From Candidatus Mediterraneibacter guildfordensis (GTDB lineage Bacteria; Bacillota; Clostridia; Lachnospirales; Lachnospiraceae): 64,000 bases of DNA. This document shows, piece after piece, positions 53,170 to 61,454 of the stretch; positions within the stretch are counted from its first letter, which is position 1; each line of letters starts with the position of its first letter. Location of the stretch: contig DXIS01000004.1 in the NCBI GenBank assembly GCA_019112735.1, forward strand, positions 30,970 to 94,969, in the 5' to 3' direction. Below the pieces are notes generated by a model. The model was not told the origin of the DNA. It did not search any database and saw only the letters and a list, made by a program, of their open reading frames with translations. The translations under genes were made by a program, and so were the position numbers.

Positions 53170-53661
53170 AAGGTTCTCCTGTTCATAAAAGTATGGGGCC
53201 CCGCCGGAAAGGTCGCTCTATCATCAGACAGAATAGCGGCGAGGCCCCACAGGTCAAAAGTGCTTTTCAGATAGACCGGACGGGCGGCTGGCGTTCCGCC
53301 CCATAGCATTTCAGCTCTCCCCATTCTGATGGCAAGGCGATCTCATTACCTGCGACGGCTCACGGTTCGCAACACCGCTGCACGCTCGGATTGTGACTAA
53401 TCGCAAGTATCCGGGATTTTGTGTTTTATCCGGCAGACCTGCCAAGGCCCGCCTGCGGCATGGGCCTTATCGCTCCCTCTATCCTCTGACAATAGAGATC
53501 ATGGCGGGCCTGTCGCTGGACACAAGCACCCTTCGTATCCGGGTATCTTTTTATTCAGTTTTCAAGCTGCGTAAGGCTTGTCCGAACTTCGGGCCAATGT
53601 GGCCCGAGGCTTTGACTGCCTCTCATAAACCATTTCATTTTTTGGCCTAAATCGGTACGCC
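53170..53661. other. GC-rich structured non-coding stretch of the element
   Basis: No convincing ORF. Strong potential stems: TGGGGCC..GGCCCCA (53194-53249), AAGGCCC with GGGCCTT (53444-53468), and GGCCCGCC (53446-53453) with GGCGGGCC (53503-53510). GTATCCGGG occurs twice (53407 and 53538). Ends with copy 2 of the palindromic repeat. Could be a structured RNA or a long leader of the small genes. Confidence 0.4.
53588..53609. repeat. Element-specific palindromic repeat, copy 2
   Basis: TTCGGGCCAATGTGGCCCGA followed by GG; two centre bases differ from copies 1 and 3. Lies next to the end of the sigma-like gene. Confidence 0.7.
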
Positions 53662-54084
53662 TTACAGAACTTTTTTCAAAATTTTTTCCAGGCTCCGCAG
53701 ACCGCGCTCAATGGCGACCCGCACAACTTTTTCATGGACGCCTTCTGCCCGGGCAATATCCTTTTTGGTCATGCCGAGAATGAAATGGGCATAAATACGT
53801 TTCGCCTGTTTATCCGGCAGCCGGGAAATGGCGGCATGGAGTTCCTGCATAGTCACCTTACGCTCATACAGCTCATGCGGAGAAAGTGCAACGAAAAGAG
53901 CCTCATGCTCAATGCCGTCATTCCGGTCAAGGGAGTAGTACGCCTTGTGCCGGTATGTACGCAGACGGTAAGCCGCCTCTTTGCGGTCGAACTCGGAAAA
54001 CAGATCGGCCACTTCGTCAGTTACTTCAACAAAACAATCCTGTGTATAATGAGGGTAAATATCCCGCAGATTGATAATTTTCAT
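53662..54084 (-). CDS. Sigma-70-like regulator of the element
   Basis: 140 residues. Ends with a sigma region 4-like HTH: HAAISRLPDKQAKRIYAHFILGMTKKDIARAEGVHEKVVRVAIERGLRSLEKIL. The N-terminal half (VTDEVADLFSEFDRKEAAYRLRTYRHKAYYSLDRNDGIE) is the form common in Tn1549-like elements. Likely controls element genes. ATG 54084 follows GGAGG; the upstream open frame is copy 3 of the palindrome. Confidence 0.8.
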   Translation of the reverse strand: MKIINLRDIYPHYTQDCFVEVTDEVADLFSEFDRKEAAYRLRTYRHKAYYSLDRNDGIEHEALFVALSPHELYERKVTMQELHAAISRLPDKQAKRIYAHFILGMTKKDIARAEGVHEKVVRVAIERGLRSLEKILKKVL

Positions 54085-54156
54085 AAATACCTCCGTTTCG
54101 GGTGTTCGAGTTGACGTGTAGCCGAAACGGAGGCGGTGGAGAGCGACACCGGGGCA

Positions 54157-54185
54157 TGACCTCGGGCCAACATGGCCCGAAGTCA
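54157..54185. repeat. Element-specific palindromic repeat, copy 3
   Basis: TGACCTCGGGCCAACATGGC, then CCGAAGTCA; palindrome extended by TGAC/GTCA. Just upstream of the sigma-like gene. Confidence 0.7.
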
Positions 54186-54421
54186 TTGGAGGCAAAACAA
54201 AAAGTACCCGGACGGCATATAACCGCACAGGTACATGAAACTACATTATCTGTCAGGTCAAGACATTTTTCGCATACAGTGCCGCAACATTCCCGCACAA
54301 ACGCAGGAATTTTTTTGACAGGTCATATCCTGTCAAAAATTGTCGCTTAGAAATAGAAACCACGGCGGCACCTCCATATAGGCCGCCGTAGTTGGTTATG
54401 CCTTAGTCGTCATCTCCTTCC

Positions 54422-54456
54422 AAAGACAAAGAAACGGCGGCTTTTGAAAGCCGCCG
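54422..54456 (-). terminator. Terminator of the ABC transporter operon
   Basis: Minus strand: 10-bp stem CGGCGGCTTT/AAAGCCGCCG with a tiny loop, then TTTCTTTGTCTTT. About 90 bp past the permease stop. Confidence 0.6.
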
Positions 54457-54544
54457 CAATAGTAAGGGCATGGTAATTGTCTGCTGTACGACGGCTTTTT
54501 TTCTTTTGCCGTCGTGCGGCAGATTTTCGTGTTGAATTTGAATA

Positions 54545-56581
54545 TCATGTGTAACTACGCATAATTCTTGAGCGTAAAATAAAGAAAATAGCAATCTGAA
54601 TTATCAGCACTAAACCGCACACACAACCAACTAATTGCATTGTTTCACCAATGTAAATAACGCCGGACACCAGCATAATGCGGTATGTCGTAAATGCTCC
54701 AATGATACAGCCAAGTACGGTGGGAATAAAATAGACGAATAGCATTTGTTTTGTAATAAGTCCTTTAATCTTTTTGCGCTTCATTCCCAATCGTCGTAGA
54801 TCATTATAGACTTCTGCGTCGTCCCATATCGTGCTAATAAGTTTTAGTCCAATAACCATGACTGCGGACACAAAGGCAACAATGGCGATAAATAACATAA
54901 GCATAAGGTAGGTGGCAAAGGCTTCAAACTGCGTAGTCGTGCTGCTTAACTTTGAAAGCGGATATAGCGACCACAACCGGGCAATTTTAGTTTCGTTGCC
55001 ATCAAAGGGAAGATACTCCGCTTGACTTCCTGTTTTCTCGAATGTCGCGCTGTTGTGCCAATTTGTAAAGATTACTCCGTTATTGTCGGAGATAACGGCT
55101 TTCAAAATATTGTTCTGAAAATCCATCGTGTCTTGCCAATTTTCCACATTTACCATATAGGAAACGGCTCTATATTCGTCAGCAAGTGTAGCCGCTATCA
55201 TGCGGTAATCTTCATTGTTCAAAATCAGAAAAGAAGAAAATACAGACCGTGTATTAAAAAGCCCATCGTAGCATATCGGCTCGTTTTGTATGAAGTAAAA
55301 CTCTTGTTCAGTAGTTGGGTTGTAAAAAAGGCTGCTTTCTGCCGAAAAAGCGTTTAGTTTATATTCCATGCTGCTGTCATAGTAAACCGTGTAGCTTCCC
55401 TTTGGTACGGATATTGTTGCGCCGGATAAGACATTAAAGTTATCTTCGCTTACGACGATACGCGAACCCCAATCACGTTCACCGTTTTTATAATTGTTCT
55501 GTACACCGAGCAATAGGCAGTCTATATGCTTTATGCTGGTAATGACCGTATTGCTTTCCTCGGCTATTTCTTCAATACGGCTTTCGGTCATGGGGTGTTC
55601 ATAGGTCGCATTGATCGTGTAATCGTATGGCTCGTTCAGAGCGACGTTATAACCGTCAATAAATCCTGCCGCTATGAAACCAATCCCAAATACGGTAAAG
55701 GTAATGAGAAGCGTCGCCACAAATATAGACCGGGTATATTGCCGGATTTTCTGTTTTAGAAGATTGTAAAAGACAATGTTCTTATAATATGCTTTGTCAT
55801 TGTACTTTTTCAGAATATCCCCAATAGACGCGCATTGAATAATCAACAGATAAACGCCTAAAACTGCTCCTGCCAAGCCTACAAAGGCCAACAAAGTATT
55901 GAGAAAACCGCCGATATTCTGCAAGGTGAAAAAGGCAACAATCCCGGCAGGGACAAGTAATGCGCCTAAAATCAACAAGAATAAATTTCCGCTTTTTGCC
56001 GTTTCGTTTTCATCAGAGGTCTTAATGATTTTCAAAATATCAACATTTTTGATGTACCTGCGGTTGATCGTCCGCAAAATAAACCAATTAAGCAAGGAAA
56101 ACAGTACCGCAATGATTAACCCCACCCAGCCGATACTGAATGCTGTTTCCTGTGTTTCCAAAAACAAATTGAGAAGCGACCAGCATAAGTAAGCAAGCGG
56201 AACCGACAAAAGCAGGCCAACTAATACAGCAAATTGAAAAAGAAGTGTGTATTCTTTCACAACAATTTTTTGAACGCTGCGCCGGTCTATGCCGAGGGAC
56301 AGAAAAATTCCGATCTCTCGCGACTTATATTTTAGGAAAATACTGTCTGCATACACAAGAAAGACAATGATTCCCAACATGGAGCCGAAAAACATAGCTT
56401 GTGAAATAGTTTGTGTTGAACCGCCATCAACCAGGACGTTTGTGACAGTAGGGCTGTATTGCAAAACGCCGTATGCCCCTGTCATTGCTATGGAAAAAAC
56501 AACAGAGAAGAAGAAAAGCCCGTATTGCTTTCGGCTGTTCTTAAAAAGTTTTCTGCTAATATCGTTAAGCGTCATACCCAT
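54545..56581 (-). CDS. BceB-type ABC transporter permease (FtsX family)
   Basis: About 678 residues. Ten membrane segments in the Bce pattern: one at about 25, two to four by residue 160, more around 205-310, a large extracellular domain (about 330-530, NAFSAESSLFYNPTTEQEF), and three at the end. FtsX-like segments read REIGIFLSLGIDRRSVQKIV and DDAEVYNDLRRLGMKRKKI. Such transporters sense and remove cell-wall-active peptides (bacitracin, lantibiotics). Overlaps the ATPase gene by 17 bp. Lower GC than core genes. Confidence 0.85.
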   Translation of the reverse strand: MGMTLNDISRKLFKNSRKQYGLFFFSVVFSIAMTGAYGVLQYSPTVTNVLVDGGSTQTISQAMFFGSMLGIIVFLVYADSIFLKYKSREIGIFLSLGIDRRSVQKIVVKEYTLLFQFAVLVGLLLSVPLAYLCWSLLNLFLETQETAFSIGWVGLIIAVLFSLLNWFILRTINRRYIKNVDILKIIKTSDENETAKSGNLFLLILGALLVPAGIVAFFTLQNIGGFLNTLLAFVGLAGAVLGVYLLIIQCASIGDILKKYNDKAYYKNIVFYNLLKQKIRQYTRSIFVATLLITFTVFGIGFIAAGFIDGYNVALNEPYDYTINATYEHPMTESRIEEIAEESNTVITSIKHIDCLLLGVQNNYKNGERDWGSRIVVSEDNFNVLSGATISVPKGSYTVYYDSSMEYKLNAFSAESSLFYNPTTEQEFYFIQNEPICYDGLFNTRSVFSSFLILNNEDYRMIAATLADEYRAVSYMVNVENWQDTMDFQNNILKAVISDNNGVIFTNWHNSATFEKTGSQAEYLPFDGNETKIARLWSLYPLSKLSSTTTQFEAFATYLMLMLFIAIVAFVSAVMVIGLKLISTIWDDAEVYNDLRRLGMKRKKIKGLITKQMLFVYFIPTVLGCIIGAFTTYRIMLVSGVIYIGETMQLVGCVCGLVLIIQIAIFFILRSRIMRSYT

Positions 56582-57317
56582 CACCGTTTACCTTTCTTGT
56601 GAAGTCCAGCAATTCGTCAAGAAAATCTCTGGGCTGTCCGTGACGCACCAATTCACCAAAAACGATACCGTCTTTTAAGGCAATCACTTTGTCGGCATAA
56701 GAAGCCGCAAACGCATCATGTGTAACCATAAAAATTGTTGCGCCGATTTTTTCTTTCGCATTCAAAAATGCTTCTATGACAGCAGTACTCGATTTTGAAT
56801 CGAGATTTCCCGTAGGTTCATCTGCCAAGATAATGGACGGATTATTAGACAATGCTCTCGCTATGGACGCTCGTTGTTTTTGTCCCCCGGATACTTCAGC
56901 AGGATATTTTTCCGCAATTTCTTCAATGCCGAAAACCTCTAACAGAGTATGGGTGTTCTGCTCCATTTGGCTTTTCGGTTTTCCGGCTATGATCTGCGGT
57001 AAAAAAATGTTTTCCCGGATAGTCAGCCCGTTCAGCAGCATAAAATCTTGAAAAACAAAACCAAGTTTATGCTGCCTTATTTCTGCAAGTTCATTTTCTT
57101 CGCCGGTTAGAATGTCCTGCCCATCAAGAATGACCTTCCCGCCGTCCGCACTTATAAAGCCAGAAATCACATTGAGCAGCGTCGTTTTCCCGCTGCCGGA
57201 CGGCCCCATAATGGCGACAAATTCCCCGTCGTGAATAGTTGCGGTGATCTCTTTCAAAACAGGATAGTCTATGCCTTTTGAATGATACGTTTTAGAAACC
57301 TTTTCAATCTGTAACAT
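56565..57317 (-). CDS. BceA-type ABC transporter ATP-binding protein
   Basis: About 250 residues. Walker A IMGPSGSGKTTLLNV, Q-loop FVFQDFMLL, signature VSGGQKQRASIARAL, Walker B SIILADEPTGNLDSKSS and switch His MVTHDAF. Pairs with the BceB-like permease. ATG 57317 follows AAAGGTGA. Between this gene and the upstream kinase there is a terminator, so the exporter has its own promoter, presumably driven by the neighbouring regulator. Confidence 0.92.
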   Translation of the reverse strand: MLQIEKVSKTYHSKGIDYPVLKEITATIHDGEFVAIMGPSGSGKTTLLNVISGFISADGGKVILDGQDILTGEENELAEIRQHKLGFVFQDFMLLNGLTIRENIFLPQIIAGKPKSQMEQNTHTLLEVFGIEEIAEKYPAEVSGGQKQRASIARALSNNPSIILADEPTGNLDSKSSTAVIEAFLNAKEKIGATIFMVTHDAFAASYADKVIALKDGIVFGELVRHGQPRDFLDELLDFTRKVNGDGYDA

Positions 57318-57394
57318 AACCTTCACCTTTCTTTTCTGTTAGATTTTGTTTACAAGTTCATTCTAAAAGGCAATTTTCAAATATCTATCAAACG

Positions 57395-57421
57395 AAAAAA
57401 TCCCCCTGTAAAAATACAGGG
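57395..57421 (-). terminator. Intrinsic terminator after the histidine kinase gene
   Basis: Minus strand: CCCTGTA/TACAGGG stem with a short T loop, followed by GGATTTTTT. Confidence 0.8.
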
Positions 57422-57441
57422 AGATTGCAGAAAGTAATTTA

Positions 57442-58611
57442 TTATTCTATCATTCCAAAGCGGACGGTTACAGACGCGCCCGTTTCTATACCATTCGACA
57501 AAATGATATTTCCATTATGCCGCTCACATAGGATTTTGCAGATATTGAGGCCGAGGCCTAAATGTTGCCCGGTGTCAGACTTTTTCTCTGTTGTATAAAA
57601 CGGGTTTGTTGCAAATTTCAAAGTGGTATCATCAAAGCCCGCCCCGTCGTCTGTTACAGTGATTGAAAAGGTATCATTTGTGGCGGTGTACTGTATGGAT
57701 ATGGCAGATTTCGCATAACGGGCGGCGTTGGATAATAAGTTTTCAAAAACCTGCAAGACAATTTCCGGGTCAACACAAAGGCTTGTGGCAACGGTTTTAT
57801 CCGATATAGATAGGTTCTTGTTCTTACAGATTATTTCCGCAGTATCATTAAGCCTTGCGGTAAAATCGCTGGCTGCAAGCTGTTTTCTCACAATCGGTAC
57901 ATCTTCAAGCCGCTGTAATGTATTCATGGAAGAAGTATAGTTTTTCAGCCGTTCAATCTGTCGGGCCATTGCCGCGTAGGTCTGCATAACATCGTCAGCA
58001 CTTAATTTCCCCTGCGGCGTGTATTTTTGCAAAATGCCTAAATGCCCCTCCATGACCGTAAGGGGGGTTCGCAGATCGTGGGAAAAAGCGGCGTTTAGCT
58101 TTTGGCGCTCATTCATCTGCCGCCACATTTCCCGATTGTTACTTTCCAGCGCAGAGCGCATTTTCTCAAACGCTTTGCAGAGCAAGCCCATTTCATCGTT
58201 CCTGTCATATACAATCGAAAAATCCAAATCATTTTCGGCTATTCTGTTTGCAGATGTAGTTAAGAACATTAGAGGCCTTCTAATTTTACTCCTGTAAAAA
58301 ACAAATCCCGCCAAAATGAAACAGGCAAGATAAGTAAAGGGGGGCAACGTCCACATCCCCATTTCGTACAGCCACATCATTCTCCCGTCATGTTCTGAAA
58401 GCAAATATACCGATTGATTTCCCCATACCTTTTCAGAATTAAATCCCTCGACCACATCTGAATACTGAAAGGCAATATCTCTCTGTGCATTTGTGAGCAA
58501 AGTCCTTTCCACTTCTACCAGCAGTATTGCAAGAAGAAGAAAAACAACTGCAAGTAAAACAAATGTAGAAAGAATTGACAGATCATTCAATTTACGCTTG
58601 CTTTTTCCCAT
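57442..58611 (-). CDS. Sensor histidine kinase of the exporter module
   Basis: 389 residues. Two membrane helices (about 12-32 and 88-108) enclose a 55-residue extracellular loop, then HAMP (about 110-160), HisKA with AFSHDLRTPLTVMEGHLGIL, and HATPase with FENLLSNAARYAKSAI and TGQHLGLGLNICKILCERHNG. The extracellular loop differs from true BceS kinases, which have almost none; it is closer to CprK/VanS-like sensors. Overlaps the regulator gene by 25 bp. Confidence 0.9.
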   Translation of the reverse strand: MGKSKRKLNDLSILSTFVLLAVVFLLLAILLVEVERTLLTNAQRDIAFQYSDVVEGFNSEKVWGNQSVYLLSEHDGRMMWLYEMGMWTLPPFTYLACFILAGFVFYRSKIRRPLMFLTTSANRIAENDLDFSIVYDRNDEMGLLCKAFEKMRSALESNNREMWRQMNERQKLNAAFSHDLRTPLTVMEGHLGILQKYTPQGKLSADDVMQTYAAMARQIERLKNYTSSMNTLQRLEDVPIVRKQLAASDFTARLNDTAEIICKNKNLSISDKTVATSLCVDPEIVLQVFENLLSNAARYAKSAISIQYTATNDTFSITVTDDGAGFDDTTLKFATNPFYTTEKKSDTGQHLGLGLNICKILCERHNGNIILSNGIETGASVTVRFGMIE

Positions 58612-59273
58612 TTATATCCCACCCCCCAAACGGTTTCAATGTATTGTTTGGCTCCAACGGCAGCAAACTTTGCGCGGATTTTCCTAATATGTTCTGCTAC
58701 AACAGAGTTATTCCCCAAACCGTCCAATCCCCATGCCGCTTCGTAAAGCCGTTCTTTATCAAAAACCTGTCCGGGGTTTTGTGAAAGCACTTCGAGTATG
58801 TCAAACTCCTTTTTCAAAAGTGGGATTTCTTTTCCGTCCCAATATACTGTTCGCTCTAAATAATCAACCGCTAATTGTCCATCGAACAAAACACGAGACT
58901 TTGTTTTACTGCGATTTTCGCGGCGTAAATGTGCAGACACTCGCGCTCCCAGTTCGTCAACAGAAAAAGGTTTTATAATATAATCGTCCCCACCAGCACC
59001 AAAGCCTTTGATTTTGTCGCTGTCCTCAGTATTCGCAGTCAGAAAGAGGATTGGACAGGAAACAAAGTCCCGTATGCTTTTGCAGAGCGAAAGCCCGTCT
59101 ATATCCGGCATATTGATGTCAAGCAGGATAAGATCGGGTTGCTTTGATAACTTCTGTAAAGCCTCTTTACCTCCGGCAGCCGTAATTACATGGTAGCCCT
59201 CAAGGGAAAAATAGCGTTTCAACATATCTAAGATCTCTATTTCATCATCTATTATCATAATCGTCTGCGTCAT
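58587..59273 (-). CDS. OmpR-family response regulator of the exporter module
   Basis: 228 residues. Receiver: IMIIDDEIEILDML, phosphoacceptor in LILLDINMPDIDG, LTANTEDSDKIKGFGAGGDDYIIKPF. Winged helix: EIPLLKKEFDILEVLSQNPGQVFDKERLYEAAWG and VAEHIRKIRAKF. ATG 59273 follows GGAGGTG; an in-frame ATG at 59306 would overlap the HTH gene. Probably controls the Bce-like transporter. Confidence 0.92.
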   Translation of the reverse strand: MTQTIMIIDDEIEILDMLKRYFSLEGYHVITAAGGKEALQKLSKQPDLILLDINMPDIDGLSLCKSIRDFVSCPILFLTANTEDSDKIKGFGAGGDDYIIKPFSVDELGARVSAHLRRENRSKTKSRVLFDGQLAVDYLERTVYWDGKEIPLLKKEFDILEVLSQNPGQVFDKERLYEAAWGLDGLGNNSVVAEHIRKIRAKFAAVGAKQYIETVWGVGYKWEKASVN

Positions 59274-59295
59274 TTCAACACCTCCAAGAATGATT

Positions 59296-59487
59296 TTAGC
59301 AATCATTTTTCAAATCTCTATCAACTTTACGCCGCTCGTCAATCGCCTTCTCCGCGTCTTTGGGTATCAGCCAAACACCGGCTATCTTCACAGCGCCAGG
59401 GATACGATCCTCAACGCAGTAATAGTTGACTTGACGGGACAAAATGCCCCATTTTTCGCTTGCTTCTTTAAGTGTCATGTAGTCCAT
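59296..59487 (-). CDS. Excisionase-like HTH DNA-binding protein
   Basis: 63 residues: MDYMTLKEASEKWGILSRQVNYYCVEDRIPGAVKIAGVWLIPKDAEKAIDERRK, a MerR/excisionase-type winged helix. Such proteins usually accompany tnpV or similar transposon genes and may act as recombination directionality factor. RBS AGAGGTAC. 22 bp upstream of the response regulator. Confidence 0.75.
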   Translation of the reverse strand: MDYMTLKEASEKWGILSRQVNYYCVEDRIPGAVKIAGVWLIPKDAEKAIDERRKVDRDLKNDC

Positions 59488-59565
59488 ATTTGTACCTCTG
59501 ACAACATTTTTTATTATATTTCATTTGCTTAAAGGACACAAGGCAGAAGATATGTCGAAAGCGTA

Positions 59566-59597
59566 AAAACAAACAGAGGCCGCAAAATAGCAGCCTC
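59566..59597 (-). terminator. Terminator after tnpV
   Basis: Minus strand: GAGGCTGC/GCGGCCTC stem with one wobble pair, followed by TGTTTGTTTTT. Confidence 0.6.
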
Positions 59598-59611
59598 CGC
59601 TTGTAAAAGAG

Positions 59612-59870
59612 CTATTGATAAATCAGCTCTGTAAGAACAATTTCCTCCGCCTGCGCTTTCAGCGTATTCATCAGCCCCACCCAGCGCATGGGGTCACGGG
59701 CTTTCAGTTCCTCGGTGACGCCCGCCGCCTCCATCATGCGGGGCAGCATGGCATCCATCCGTTCACGCGCCGCCCGGTCAATCTCCAACAGGTGCGGGTA
59801 CAGCTTTTCGCTCAAAATCATGCTGCTGTAAAGGCCGGGCCGGTGTTCCTTCAGGTAGCGTAGACGTCAA
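59612..59870 (-). pseudogene. tnpV: tnpV, 5'-truncated
   Basis: C-terminal about 85 residues of transposon protein TnpV (Tn4451 type): RLRYLKEHRPGLYSSMILSEKLYPHLLEIDRAARERMDAML, then PRMMEAAGVTEELKARDPMRWVGLMNTLKAQAEEIVL. The usual first 35-40 residues are missing; an in-frame TGA precedes RLRYLKEHRP directly. The break lies 6 bp from the stop codon of the neighbouring serine recombinase, as expected if that element integrated into tnpV. Confidence 0.8.
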
Positions 59871-59876
59871 CAACCT

Positions 59877-61454
59877 TTAAACCTGTATCTCCGTCCCATC
59901 CTTAAAGGTCACTCGGATGCCCTTCTCGCTGTACACCGTTACGAAATCCACCAAACTCGACCACAGCCGTTCATCAAACTCCGTGACTGGCGCTTGACCC
60001 TCAACTGTGTGAAGGAACTGCTCCAGCAACTTTTTGCGGTCAGCTTTGTCGGCGACCGCCTGAGTGACCTCATCAAACTGTGCCTTGACCGCTTCATATC
60101 TGCTGACCAGACCATTGTAACGCTGCGTATACTCGTCCTGGTCGAGGGCAACACGGGCGTTCTCCGTCACGCACCGCTCCACCAGTCCAACCACAACCTC
60201 CAGTTCTTCCTTCAGTTCTGTCTGTCGCTTTTCCAGTTCTGCACTGTCGCACAGCATGGCGATGACCATCTGCACATTGACAGATAATTCTTCCTTCTCG
60301 GAGAGCAGGATGTTGACTGCTCGGACAAATGCGTCCTTGACCTGATCTTCCGTGACATGGGGCGTACTGCAGGGCTTTCCGCCTTTGTACTTGTGATTGC
60401 ACTGGTAGATGACCCGGCGGTATTTATCTGTGGAGTGCCATACCTTTGAGCCGTACCAACATCCGCATTCGCCGCATTTGATCTTGGAGGAAAACATACT
60501 CACGCCGCTGTAGCGGTGCTTATCCTTCATCCGCCGCGCCATCTCCGCCTGGACATAGTCGAAGGTGGCAGGATCGATGATGGCTTCGTGGTTGCCCTCC
60601 ACATAGTACTGCGGGACCTCGCCCTCGTTCTTTTTTGTTTTCTTCTGGAGGAAGTCCACCGTGAACTCCTTCTGCAGGAGCGCATCGCCTTTGTACTTTT
60701 CATTAGTAAGGATGCTGCGGACGGTGCTTTGGCTCCAGACTGCCTTGCCGCCCGGAGTCGGCAGTTTCCGCTCCGTCAGCTCCTTTGCGATGGCGTGGCA
60801 GGTCAGGCCATCCAGAAATAACTTGTAAATCAGCTTGACGGTCTTTGCCTGTTCCTGATTGACCACAAAGCCGCCGTTGGGACCCCGGTCGTACCCCAGG
60901 AACCGCTTGTAAGCCACGCTTGCCTTGCCATCGGCGAACCGCTTCCGCTGACCCCAGGTGGTGTTCTCCGAAATGCTCCGGCTCTCCTCCTGGGCAAGGC
61001 TGGACATGATTGTGATGAGCAGTTCTCCCTTGGCATCCAGCGTCCAGATGTTTTCCTTCTCAAAGTAGATTTCCACACCCTTTTCCTTCAGCGTCCGCAC
61101 GGTGGTCAGGCTGTCCACTGTATTTCTGGCAAATCGGCTGACACTTTTTGTTACTATGAGGTCGATCTTCCCGGCAAGGGCATCCGCCACCATCGCCTTG
61201 AAGCCCTCGCGCCGCTTGGTATTGGTCGCAGAAATCCCTTCGTCCGTGTAGATAGCAACAAACTCCCAATCGTCCCGCCCCTTGATGTAATTCGTGTAAT
61301 AGTCCACCTGCGCTTCGTAGCTGGTGACCTGGTCTTCGTGGTCGGTGGAGACGCGGGCATAACCGGCGACACGGCGTTTCCGCTTGCTGCCAATAGGAAC
61401 GGCAGTATATTTGGTGATGGTCGCCGGGATCGCCGTTACTTTTCTCTGCGCCAT
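59877..61454 (-). CDS. Serine recombinase 1
   Basis: 525 residues. Catalytic Ser36 in AGYARVSTDHEDQ; LIVTKSVSRFARNTVDSLTTVRTL; LAQEESRSISENTTWG; recombinase domain with LTNEKYKGDALLQKEFTVDFL; zinc ribbon IKCGECGCWYGSKVWHSTDKYRRVIYQC; C-terminal coiled coil (about 400-480). Its stop is 6 bp from the tnpV break. Starts inside the end of recombinase 2 (19-bp overlap), so the two are made together. Confidence 0.93.
   Translation of the reverse strand: MAQRKVTAIPATITKYTAVPIGSKRKRRVAGYARVSTDHEDQVTSYEAQVDYYTNYIKGRDDWEFVAIYTDEGISATNTKRREGFKAMVADALAGKIDLIVTKSVSRFARNTVDSLTTVRTLKEKGVEIYFEKENIWTLDAKGELLITIMSSLAQEESRSISENTTWGQRKRFADGKASVAYKRFLGYDRGPNGGFVVNQEQAKTVKLIYKLFLDGLTCHAIAKELTERKLPTPGGKAVWSQSTVRSILTNEKYKGDALLQKEFTVDFLQKKTKKNEGEVPQYYVEGNHEAIIDPATFDYVQAEMARRMKDKHRYSGVSMFSSKIKCGECGCWYGSKVWHSTDKYRRVIYQCNHKYKGGKPCSTPHVTEDQVKDAFVRAVNILLSEKEELSVNVQMVIAMLCDSAELEKRQTELKEELEVVVGLVERCVTENARVALDQDEYTQRYNGLVSRYEAVKAQFDEVTQAVADKADRKKLLEQFLHTVEGQAPVTEFDERLWSSLVDFVTVYSEKGIRVTFKDGTEIQV

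Larger units (their letters stand above)
54085..54544. other. Intergenic region with several inverted repeats
   Basis: Holds copy 3 of the palindrome, a TTTTTGACAGG/CCTGTCAAAAA dyad (54312-54339), a hairpin ACGGCGGC/GCCGCCGT (54362-54389) with GGAGGT in its loop, and the terminator hairpin of the ABC operon. A 60-codon frame at 54403-54594 is not accepted as a gene. Confidence 0.45.
51031..59870 (-). mobile_element. Remnant or end portion of a Tn1549/Tn4451-type serine-recombinase element carrying a Bce-type module
   Basis: Contains a large serine recombinase at one end, two small conserved element proteins, a sigma-like regulator, three copies of a palindromic repeat, an ABC exporter with two-component system, an HTH protein and tnpV. 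No conjugation genes are visible; if present they lie beyond the inserted second module. Left limit is set at the inverted repeat, right limit at the broken tnpV. Confidence 0.6.

Noticed and set aside
54026..54298. 90-codon Cys-rich frame upstream of the sigma-like gene
   Set aside because: Overlaps the palindromic repeat and the well-supported sigma-like gene in another frame; composition is not convincing.
54403..54594. 63-codon frame between the ABC permease and the sigma-like gene
   Set aside because: Starts inside the permease gene, lacks a ribosome binding site, and its end coincides with a GC-rich terminator hairpin. The translation KRKKAVVQQTITMPLLLRRL is protein-like, so a small gene cannot be fully excluded.
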